Assembly: GCA_003519685.1 (NCBI GenBank)
Contig: DOWG01000003.1
Span: forward strand, 1-5,487
Reading direction: 5' to 3'
Length of the DNA stretch: 5,487 bases
Source of the DNA: Lachnospiraceae bacterium
GTDB taxonomy: Bacteria > Bacillota > Clostridia > Lachnospirales > Lachnospiraceae
In this document: in pieces, positions 1 through 4,152 of the stretch
Position numbering within the stretch: position 1 is the first letter of the stretch
Layout of the letters: each line of letters starts with the position of its first letter
Made by a program: the position numbers and the translations under genes
Notes under the pieces: model-generated
Told to the model about the DNA's origin: nothing
The model's input: only the letters and a program-made list of their open reading frames with translations
Database searches by the model: none

Positions 1-876
1 ATTGTCCTGTTTCAAACCATAGCGTCGATATTAAAAATCGGAGAAACGGGCATGACCCATGGCAGATATTATGCGATTCTGTTTGGCGTATTTGCAACTA
101 TTGCAGGAAGCATATTCTGCATCGTACCGGTCCGTAAAAACGGTTTAATTGCGCCGATTCTTATGTTTCTCGCTCTGATATCGATTGTACCGCCGATGGA
201 TGCCTTCTCTGTCAGCAAACATAATCAGACAAAAAGATTGGAGAACGCCCTTTTAAGAAGCAACATGCTGCAGGAGGGGAAGATCACACCGAATCCGTCT
301 GCTGCAAAAAAAGCCCGGCAGGTCATTATAACCTCCCTTCAATATCTGGATTCCATGGGGTATTCCAAGGATATTGACTGGCTGAAAGCCTATGCGGATA
401 CGGGGGATTTCGAAAAAACTTTTGGATTTTCTCAATTTGATTCCGCAAATCAGAATTCGGGAATCTACTTACACCGTGAGCCGGGTCCCATTCCGATTAC
501 CGGTTATGATAGTATGCTGCATACGAATCTATATTTTCAGGGAGCGGGCGGAGAGATCGGAAGCTTTGAGAAAGACGGAAAGGCATATCGTATCCTGGAT
601 CAAATGCTTTCTGATGGCAGACATCATATTGTCCTTTTTGGAGAAGAGAACCGGGAACTCCTTTCTTTTGATACGGAAGCAATCCTAAGCCGTGCTATGA
701 GCAGCGGGGAAGGGAAGGAAATCATGCGTCTTCCTGACGCAAGCTTTACCCAGGAAAATGATTTGGCGAGAATAACCTTCGTAACAGAGAACATCTATAT
801 TGGAAATTATACCGGAAGCACTGGGAAGGAGAAGCAGGCGGATATAGAGGCGTATATACTGATAGAAATAAAATAA
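1..876 (+). CDS. DUF4153-type membrane protein, C-terminal part (5' end outside window)
   Basis: The frame is open from base 1 to the TAA at 874-876 (291 residues), so the first ATG inside the window (base 52) is almost certainly internal and the true start lies upstream. Two hydrophobic segments are visible (residues about 24-45 and 50-64), followed by a conserved-looking stretch PPMDAFSVSK, then RLENALLRSNML and GKITPN, and a long soluble C-terminal domain of about 200 residues. This order (last membrane helices, a SxxP.DAF.VS.xxQ..RL motif, N.ML..GKI, soluble tail) is what I recognise from the C-terminus of DUF4153 multi-pass membrane proteins, whose function is not established. I see no catalytic motif. 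No terminator follows: the next promoter begins 18 bases after the stop. Family assignment is from memory of the motif pattern and is moderately sure; that the gene is cut by the window edge is near certain. Confidence 0.7.
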   Translation: MVLFQTIASILKIGETGMTHGRYYAILFGVFATIAGSIFCIVPVRKNGLIAPILMFLALISIVPPMDAFSVSKHNQTKRLENALLRSNMLQEGKITPNPSAAKKARQVIITSLQYLDSMGYSKDIDWLKAYADTGDFEKTFGFSQFDSANQNSGIYLHREPGPIPITGYDSMLHTNLYFQGAGGEIGSFEKDGKAYRILDQMLSDGRHHIVLFGEENRELLSFDTEAILSRAMSSGEGKEIMRLPDASFTQENDLARITFVTENIYIGNYTGSTGKEKQADIEAYILIEIK

Positions 877-893
877 AAGAGAAATAATTTAAT

Positions 894-922
894 TTGACTT
901 TCTGCATTGACAGATGTATATT
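894..922 (+). promoter_or_regulatory. Sigma-A promoter, upstream copy (P1)
   Basis: A -35 TTGACT (894-899) and a -10 TATATT (917-922) are separated by exactly 17 bases. The A/T-rich stretch just upstream (about 871-893) could act as an UP element. It lies directly after the DUF4153 stop codon and upstream of the lysine riboswitch. It overlaps a second, slightly better promoter 13 bases further on; which one is used cannot be read from sequence. Confidence 0.55.
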
Positions 923-935
923 CCTGTTGTAATAT
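907..935 (+). promoter_or_regulatory. Sigma-A promoter, downstream copy (P2), likely main promoter of the lysine-importer operon
   Basis: A perfect -35 TTGACA (907-912) and a -10 TAATAT (930-935) are separated by 17 bases, giving an expected start near 941-943. This leaves about 60 nt of leader before the riboswitch aptamer. Five of six -10 bases match TATAAT and all -35 bases match. It is the best promoter in the window and the obvious source of the ABC-importer transcript. Confidence 0.75.
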
Positions 936-951
936 AGTAGCTAAAACAAGA

Positions 952-975
952 TGAATTAATCCAATTCACTAGTGA
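952..975 (+). repeat. Overlapping inverted repeats near the transcription start
   Basis: TGAATT (952-957) pairs with AATTCA (963-968) across a 5-nt loop, and it overlaps a perfect 10-bp palindrome TCACTAGTGA (966-975). They lie about 10-35 bases downstream of the predicted start, in the leader before the riboswitch. They could be an operator for a repressor or a small 5'-end hairpin that stabilises the mRNA; sequence alone does not decide, and chance is possible in A/T-rich DNA. Confidence 0.3.
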
Positions 976-993
976 TGAACTAAATATTTAAGG

Positions 994-1012
994 CCTCACT
1001 TTACAAGTGGGG
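994..1012 (+). promoter_or_regulatory. Hairpin that competes with riboswitch helix P1
   Basis: CCTCACTT (994-1001) pairs with AAGTGGGG (1005-1012) in eight base pairs (one G-U) around the loop TAC. Bases 1006-1012 are also most of the 5' strand of aptamer helix P1, so the two helices exclude each other. The hairpin would form first during transcription and must be displaced when P1 closes. The pairing is seen directly; a switching role is inferred. Confidence 0.5.
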
Positions 1013-1187
1013 TAGAGGTTGCGGTGTTTAACAGTCTGTGGAAGAGCCGGAGAAGCTAGGAAGCTGCAGAGAAGGAAATACCGCCGAAGTGTATAATATA
1101 CTCGGTATTATATGCTGGGACTACAGTTAAGAGCTGTAGGACTGTCTCAATAAGCATCCCGGCTTATTGAGTTGTGCTATCTCATTG
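1005..1187 (+). promoter_or_regulatory. Lysine riboswitch (L-box) aptamer
   Basis: This RNA binds L-lysine and controls transcription of the downstream importer. The conserved L-box core blocks are all present in order: GGTAGAGGTTGCGG (1011-1024), CCGCCGAAG (1081-1089), GCTGGGAC (1114-1121), GGACTGTC (1139-1146) and GTGCTATCTC (1174-1183). All five helices can be drawn: P1 1006-1015 with 1177-1186 (10 pairs, several G-U); P2 1021-1025 with 1080-1084, continued by 1036-1041 with 1064-1069; P3 1091-1098 with 1106-1113; P4 1121-1126 with 1134-1139; and P5 1146-1155 with 1162-1171 (10 perfect pairs). The P2 loop CCGG (1047-1050) could make the known L2-L3 kissing contact with TCGG (1102-1105). 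An intrinsic terminator follows at 1216-1240, as expected for a transcriptional off-switch. The class is known to control lysine biosynthesis and transport genes; here it precedes an amino acid ABC importer. Confidence 0.95.
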
Positions 1188-1220
1188 GAGTAAAGAGGGC
1201 TTAGGGTACGTTAGCAACCT
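1016..1220 (+). promoter_or_regulatory. Candidate antiterminator pairing of the lysine riboswitch
   Basis: AGGTTGC (1016-1022) in the aptamer core is an exact complement of GCAACCT (1214-1220), which forms the 5' strand of the terminator. If they pair, both aptamer helix P2 and the terminator are blocked, which would be the lysine-free, read-through state. A local alternative is CTTAGG (1200-1205) with CCTGAG (1218-1223). A third, shorter option is TCTCA (1180-1184) in the 3' strand of P1 with TGAGG (1220-1224). The pairings are seen; which one operates is inference. Confidence 0.4.
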
Positions 1221-1240
1221 GAGGATTCCTCAGGTTTTTT
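1216..1240 (+). terminator. Intrinsic terminator of the lysine riboswitch
   Basis: AACCTGAGG (1216-1224) and CCTCAGGTT (1228-1236) form nine perfect base pairs with a 3-nt loop ATT, and a run of six T (1235-1240) follows. It sits about 30 nt after aptamer helix P1, the standard distance for a transcription-attenuating lysine riboswitch. It may also end transcripts reading through from the DUF4153 gene, which has no terminator of its own. Confidence 0.92.
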
Positions 1241-1283
1241 GTCGTATTGGAGCGAGTCCGATCCGATAAAAAATGTTTCACAG

Positions 1284-1335
1284 AGTTTGTGTCAGTGCGG
1301 CGCCCACAAACTTCATAATGTACAAAAAGCCGCGC
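1284..1335 (+). promoter_or_regulatory. Candidate H-type pseudoknot ahead of the binding-protein gene
   Basis: Stem 1 is AGTTTGTG (1284-1291) with CACAAACT (1305-1312), eight perfect pairs. Within its 13-nt loop, GTGCGGC (1295-1301) can pair with GCCGCGC (1329-1335): six G-C pairs and one G-U. The linkers are 3 nt (1292-1294), 3 nt (1302-1304) and 16 A-rich nt (1313-1328), a workable H-type geometry. Stem 2 ends six bases before the Shine-Dalgarno GAGGAG. It could tune translation or protect the 5' end of the processed or terminator-bypassing mRNA. No riboswitch class that I know fits it, and it needs covariation support. Confidence 0.4.
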
Positions 1336-1341
1336 AGAAAT

Positions 1342-1347
1342 GAGGAG
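1342..1347 (+). promoter_or_regulatory. Ribosome binding site that sets the binding-protein start
   Basis: GAGGAG lies 4 nt before the ATG at 1352. An in-frame ATG at 1340 overlaps this site and has no Shine-Dalgarno sequence of its own, only the G/C-rich pseudoknot strand, so 1352 is the better start. Confidence 0.75.
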
Positions 1348-1351
1348 AATT

Positions 1352-2239
1352 ATGAGAAGAAAATTTGTAGCTTTGGCAGGTTTAATGTTATCGTTTGTTC
1401 TGGTTTTTACGGCCTGCGGAACAAAGGAAGAGAACCCCGGAGGTGATACATACCCGGAGAAACAAGGGACAACGGAGGGGAATGGAGCTTCCTCCGGAGA
1501 CAATACATTTAAAGTCGGTATGGAGGCAGGCTATGCGCCATTTAACTGGACACAGATTACGAATGACAATGGTGCTGTTCCGATAGATGAAAGTGCGGAA
1601 TTTGCCGGTGGTTATGATGTGGAAATCGCCAAGAGAATAGCGGAAGGCTTAGGAAAAGAACTCGTAATTGTAAAGACAGAATGGGATGGCCTGGTACCGG
1701 CATTGCTGTCCGGGAAGATCGATGCCATTATTGCCGGTATGTCCCCAACAGAGAAGCGTAAGGAAACCATCGATTTTACCGACATCTACTACAAATCGGA
1801 TTTGGTAATGGTTGTTAAAAAAGGCGGACCCTATGAGAATGCTACTTCGATTCAGGATTTTTCCGGAGCAAAGATTACCGCGCAGCTAAATACATTTCAT
1901 TATTCTGTCATTGACCAGATTGACGGAGTAATTAAGGAAACCGCATTAGATAATTTCCCCACCATGCGTGTTGCTTTGGAATCGGGAGCGATTGACGGTT
2001 ATGTTTCGGAACGTCCGGAAGGAGTCAGTGCATCTTCTGCAAATGAAAACTTTGCAATGGTAGAGTTTACCGATGGTTTTGAAACCTCGGAGGAGGATAC
2101 TGCGATTGCGGTTGGTGTTCAGAAGGAAAGTGAGCTTACGGATAAAATTAATGAAATTCTGGCAGGAATTTCGGAAGAAGAGCGCCAGGAAATCATGGAT
2201 ACGGCGATAGCAAATCAGCCATCGGCGGTGGCGAAATAA
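1352..2239 (+). CDS. ABC importer substrate-binding lipoprotein (SBP_bac_3 family), probably lysine-binding
   Basis: This is a 295-residue extracytoplasmic receptor that would capture a polar amino acid and hand it to the permease encoded next. The N-terminus is a lipoprotein signal peptide: MRRKF, a hydrophobic core, then FTAC with the lipidated Cys at residue 22. A Gly/Thr/Ser/Glu-rich linker follows (about 24-50). The family 3 solute-binding fold starts at FKVGMEAGYAPFNW (53-66), with GGYDVEIAKRIA (86-97), DGLVPALLSGKIDAIIAGMSPT (112-133) and R136, the position of the Arg that binds the ligand carboxylate in this family. The usual QxGT motif of the second lobe reads QLNT (178-181), and the Asp that usually holds the ligand amino group appears as Glu220 in YVSERPEG. 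The start at 1352 is chosen by the GAGGAG site; ATG 1340 would add four residues. Lysine as ligand is inferred from the riboswitch, not from the pocket. Confidence 0.93.
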   Translation: MRRKFVALAGLMLSFVLVFTACGTKEENPGGDTYPEKQGTTEGNGASSGDNTFKVGMEAGYAPFNWTQITNDNGAVPIDESAEFAGGYDVEIAKRIAEGLGKELVIVKTEWDGLVPALLSGKIDAIIAGMSPTEKRKETIDFTDIYYKSDLVMVVKKGGPYENATSIQDFSGAKITAQLNTFHYSVIDQIDGVIKETALDNFPTMRVALESGAIDGYVSERPEGVSASSANENFAMVEFTDGFETSEEDTAIAVGVQKESELTDKINEILAGISEEERQEIMDTAIANQPSAVAK

Positions 2240-2257
2240 TCAATTGAAAATGTTGAT

Positions 2258-2306
2258 TTATGAGGCTGTTCCAAAGCCAAAATACATCATTTGGACAGCC
2301 TCATAA
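2258..2306 (+). repeat. Large intergenic hairpin between binding protein and permease (no T tract)
   Basis: Bases 2258-2275 and 2290-2306 are inverted copies: twelve pairs (TTATGAGGCTGT with ACAGCCTCATAA), a one-base bulge at T2270, then five pairs (CCAAA with TTTGG), closing a 14-nt loop. No run of T follows on either side, so it is not a typical intrinsic terminator. Such hairpins after binding-protein genes commonly protect the upstream mRNA from 3' exonucleases, giving more receptor than permease; that role here is inferred. A small mobile or dispersed repeat is the alternative. Confidence 0.7.
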
Positions 2307-2313
2307 TTATGAT

Positions 2314-2320
2314 AGAAAGG
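2314..2320 (+). promoter_or_regulatory. Extended-type ribosome binding site of the permease gene
   Basis: AGAAAGG ends 13 nt before the ATG at 2334. It matches the 5' half of the extended anti-SD complement (AGAAAGGAGGTG), which makes a longer spacing reasonable; GGTG (2324-2327) could also contribute. In-frame TTG 2322 and GTG 2325 lie too close to the site, so ATG 2334 is preferred. The ATPase gene shows the same AGAAAGG arrangement. Confidence 0.5.
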
Positions 2321-2333
2321 TTTGGTGCTAATT

Positions 2334-3107
2334 ATGTCTTGGAAGTGGTTAACGAGAATCATTACCACCTATTGGCCGATGTTTCTGCGGGGAGCCGGTA
2401 TGACGCTCTATATCTCGATCATCGGTACCATCATCGGTTCGATCATCGGTTTGCTTATCGGAACCATCCGTACGATACCGAAGCCGAATCATGGATTTGG
2501 CAGAGTAATTCTGAAAATTGTTAATGTGATTTTAACAATCTATGTGGAGTTCTTCCGCGGAACGCCTATGATCGTTCAGGCAACGGTTATTTATTATGGT
2601 GCTCTGCTGTTTATGGGAATCGATATGAACCGGAATTTCGCTGCTATTTTTATTGTATCCATCAACACCGGCGCATACATTGCAGAAATCGTCCGCGGCG
2701 GGATTATTTCCATTGACCAGGGACAGTTTGAGGCAGCACATGCCATCGGTATGAACCATATTAAGACGATGTGGAATGTAATATTGCCTCAGGTGATTCG
2801 GAATATACTGCCTGCCATTGGCAATGAATTCGTAATTAATATCAAGGATACTTCGGTATTAAATGTTATTGCGGTGACAGAGCTGTTCTTCCAGTCAAAA
2901 TCCATCGCAGGCAATAACTTCCGGTATTTTGAAACCTATTTTGTTACCAGTATCATTTATTTAATTATGACACTTACGGTGACTCGTATCTTACGTCTTT
3001 TGGAAAGAAGACTGGACGGACCGGATAATTTTAATGTCATTCCAGGAAACCAAATGCAGGTTCAAAAACCGGAGAGTGCCCTAAGACGTAAGCAGCATGC
3101 CGGTTGA
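2334..3107 (+). CDS. Amino acid ABC importer permease (HisM/GlnP type)
   Basis: This 257-residue inner-membrane subunit forms the channel of the importer; with only one permease gene present, it most likely works as a homodimer. It begins with a short amphipathic segment and a first membrane helix with TLYISIIGTIIGSIIGLLIGT (24-44). The family motif VEFFRGTPMIVQ (71-82) is intact, as is the cytoplasmic EAA loop that docks on the ATPase: GQFEAAHAIGMNHIKTMWNV (130-149) followed by ILPQ, with E133-A134-A135 and G139. KDTSVLNVIAVTEL (171-184) matches the conserved segment of polar amino acid permeases. The last helix covers about 202-220, and a basic, hydrophilic tail of about 35 residues follows. 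Length is slightly above the usual 215-250 residues because of that tail. It follows the binding-protein gene after a hairpin-containing 94-nt gap and is presumably cotranscribed from the riboswitch-controlled promoter. Confidence 0.93.
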   Translation: MSWKWLTRIITTYWPMFLRGAGMTLYISIIGTIIGSIIGLLIGTIRTIPKPNHGFGRVILKIVNVILTIYVEFFRGTPMIVQATVIYYGALLFMGIDMNRNFAAIFIVSINTGAYIAEIVRGGIISIDQGQFEAAHAIGMNHIKTMWNVILPQVIRNILPAIGNEFVINIKDTSVLNVIAVTELFFQSKSIAGNNFRYFETYFVTSIIYLIMTLTVTRILRLLERRLDGPDNFNVIPGNQMQVQKPESALRRKQHAG

Positions 3108-3237
3108 TATTAACTAGAAAGTGATTGCCCATTTGCCGGGCAGAGAAGGTTCATGTGAATAGTCAAGATTTTTCACACGTTAATATGTGCCTGCGGCTAA
3201 AGTTTGCAGGCTTTGAAGAAAGGCAATGGTTATTAAA
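3108..3237 (+). other. Permease-ATPase spacer with three small hairpins
   Basis: This 130-base gap is unusually long for ABC-importer genes. It holds three short stem-loops: TGCCC (3126-3130) with GGGCA (3138-3142); TGTGAA (3154-3159) with TTCACA (3172-3177); and GCCTGC (3189-3194) with GCAGGC (3206-3211). None is followed by a T run beyond three, so none is a convincing terminator, and I see no good promoter. They are weak individually and may simply shape mRNA stability or translation of the ATPase gene. Confidence 0.35.
3217..3223 (+). promoter_or_regulatory. Ribosome binding site of the ATPase gene
   Basis: AGAAAGG ends 14 nt before ATG 3238 and only 2 nt before ATG 3226. The 2-nt spacing is too tight for initiation, and the permease gene has the same motif 13 nt before its ATG, so ATG 3238 is favoured. 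Confidence 0.45.
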
Positions 3238-3972
3238 ATGGAAAAAGTAATTGATATTCAGCATTTAAAGAAATCCTTTGGGACAAATGAAATACTTAAG
3301 GATATTGATTTTTCTGTAAATAAAGGGGAAGTTGTCTGCATTATAGGTTCCTCCGGATCCGGAAAATCCACACTGCTGCGCTGCATTAATCTTCTGGAGA
3401 AGCCAAGCGGCGGTAAAATCATCTATCGCGGTCAGAATATTTTAGAGGGCAGACATGATATCTATGCTTATCGGACCAAGCTCGGAATGGTATTTCAGCA
3501 GTTTAATCTGTTTAATAATCATGATGTATTAAGCAACTGCGTGGTTGGTCAGATAAAGGTATTAAAACGCTCCAGAAAGGAAGCAGAAGAGGTTGCTATG
3601 AAGTATCTGGATGTGGTTGGAATGAGCCAGTATATTCAGGCAAAACCGAAGCAGCTGTCCGGAGGACAAAAGCAGAGAGTGGCGATTGCAAGGGCTCTTT
3701 CTATGGAACCGGATGTAATGCTTTTTGACGAGCCGACTTCTGCGCTGGATCCGGAGATGGTCGGGGAAGTGCTTACCGTCATGAAGAAACTGGCGGAAAG
3801 CGGCCTTACCATGCTGGTGGTGACCCATGAGATGCAGTTTGCCAGGGAGGTAGCGGACCGGGTTGTCTTTATGGACCAGGGGGTTATCGCAGAGGAAGGG
3901 ACACCGGAAGAAATCTTTAACAATCCGAAGCAGGAAAGAACGAAGGAATTTTTAAAGCGGGTAACCAGATAG
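3238..3972 (+). CDS. Amino acid ABC importer ATP-binding protein (HisP/GlnQ type)
   Basis: This 244-residue cytoplasmic ATPase dimerises under the permease and powers uptake. Every functional motif is present: Walker A GSSGSGKST (37-45), Q-loop Gln in VFQQFNLF (85-92), ABC signature LSGGQKQR (140-147), Walker B MLFDEP (161-166) with catalytic Glu165, D-loop SALD (168-171) and switch His197 in VTHEM. The C-terminal EEGTPEEIFNNPKQERTKEFL (219-239) is typical of the polar amino acid branch (HisP, GlnQ, ArtP). Starting at ATG 3226 would add MVIK; 3238 is preferred because of Shine-Dalgarno spacing and because homologues usually begin a few residues before the first beta strand (VIDIQHLKKSFG). It is the third gene of the importer set, and no terminator is evident directly after it. 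Motifs give the family with near certainty; lysine as substrate rests on the riboswitch. Confidence 0.96.
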   Translation: MEKVIDIQHLKKSFGTNEILKDIDFSVNKGEVVCIIGSSGSGKSTLLRCINLLEKPSGGKIIYRGQNILEGRHDIYAYRTKLGMVFQQFNLFNNHDVLSNCVVGQIKVLKRSRKEAEEVAMKYLDVVGMSQYIQAKPKQLSGGQKQRVAIARALSMEPDVMLFDEPTSALDPEMVGEVLTVMKKLAESGLTMLVVTHEMQFAREVADRVVFMDQGVIAEEGTPEEIFNNPKQERTKEFLKRVTR

Positions 3973-3987
3973 TTAGTCCGAGGCTGT

Positions 3988-4049
3988 TTTCGTGAATTGT
4001 GCAACGATATCATCCGGATAGCGGAGGCGATGCGGATAAATTCATGAAA
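3988..4049 (+). repeat. Imperfect long inverted repeat after the ATPase gene
   Basis: TTTCGTGAATT (3988-3998) pairs with AATTCATGAAA (4039-4049) in 11 pairs including one G-U. Inside, ATCCG (4012-4016) pairs with CGGAT (4033-4037), leaving a 13-nt bulge on the left. No T tract follows on either strand; + strand bases 4053-4058 are A. It is therefore not a canonical terminator but is the only sizeable structure at the end of the importer operon. It may act as a 3' stabilising structure, or as an imperfect terminator. Confidence 0.45.
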
Positions 4050-4069
4050 CCTAAAAAAGTATATCGGGA

Positions 4070-4095
4070 ACAACATCAAAACAACATCAAAACAA
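4070..4095 (+). repeat. 11-bp tandem repeat, two full copies and a partial third
   Basis: ACAACATCAAA occurs at 4070-4080 and again, identical, at 4081-4091, and the first four bases recur at 4092-4095. It lies in the gap between the ATPase and the LysM-GH18 gene, 60-80 bases before the latter. It is probably slippage-derived; an operator function is possible but unsupported. Confidence 0.6.
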
Positions 4096-4118
4096 TGTAG
4101 TTATGTATCCTTACTGCA

Positions 4119-4146
4119 TATATTGAAATGAAGACTTATTAAGAGG
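4119..4146 (+). promoter_or_regulatory. Weak promoter element and ribosome binding site before the LysM-GH18 gene
   Basis: AAGAGG (4141-4146) lies 6 nt before ATG 4153 and is a good ribosome binding site. A possible -10, TATATT (4119-4124), has no recognisable sigma-A -35 at 17 bases upstream (TGTAGT). If the protein is a sporulation product, a sporulation sigma factor would be expected, but I cannot identify a convincing consensus for one. Confidence is for the ribosome binding site; the promoter is weak. Confidence 0.4.
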
Positions 4147-4152
4147 ATATTT

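Noticed and set aside
520..543. TNLYFQG in the DUF4153 protein, close to a TEV protease site
   Set aside because: The essential P6 Glu is Thr, and the surrounding sequence is normal for the gene. It is coincidence, not a vector tag.
1340..1351. Upstream in-frame ATG for the binding protein (four extra residues)
   Set aside because: The ATG overlaps the GAGGAG ribosome site that serves ATG 1352, and the preceding bases offer no Shine-Dalgarno sequence.
1201..1503. Minus-strand open frame of 100 codons opposite the riboswitch terminator and binding-protein start
   Set aside because: It lies over a well-defined riboswitch terminator and a signal-peptide coding region, and its translation shows no domain or start signal.
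2258..2306. Inverted repeat considered as an insertion-sequence remnant
   Set aside because: There is no transposase coding sequence between the arms (14-nt loop) and no evident target-site duplication, so a folded mRNA element is the simpler reading.
2291..2524. Open frame of 77 codons overlapping the permease start in another phase
   Set aside because: It begins inside the 2258-2306 hairpin, has no ribosome site, encodes a His/Tyr-rich peptide with no family resemblance, and is out of phase with a permease that has every family motif.
3126..3211. Small hairpins in the permease-ATPase gap considered as terminators
   Set aside because: Stems are only 5-6 bp and none is followed by a T run; an intrinsic terminator here would also cut off the ATPase gene.
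3636..4079. Minus-strand open frame of 147 codons across the ATPase end
   Set aside because: Most of it is the reverse complement of conserved ATPase motifs (signature, Walker B, H-loop); no promoter or ribosome site is visible on that strand, and the translation resembles nothing.
4070..4095. Tandem 11-bp repeats considered as a CRISPR fragment
   Set aside because: The copies are adjacent with no spacers, are far shorter than CRISPR repeats, and no cas-like gene is nearby.
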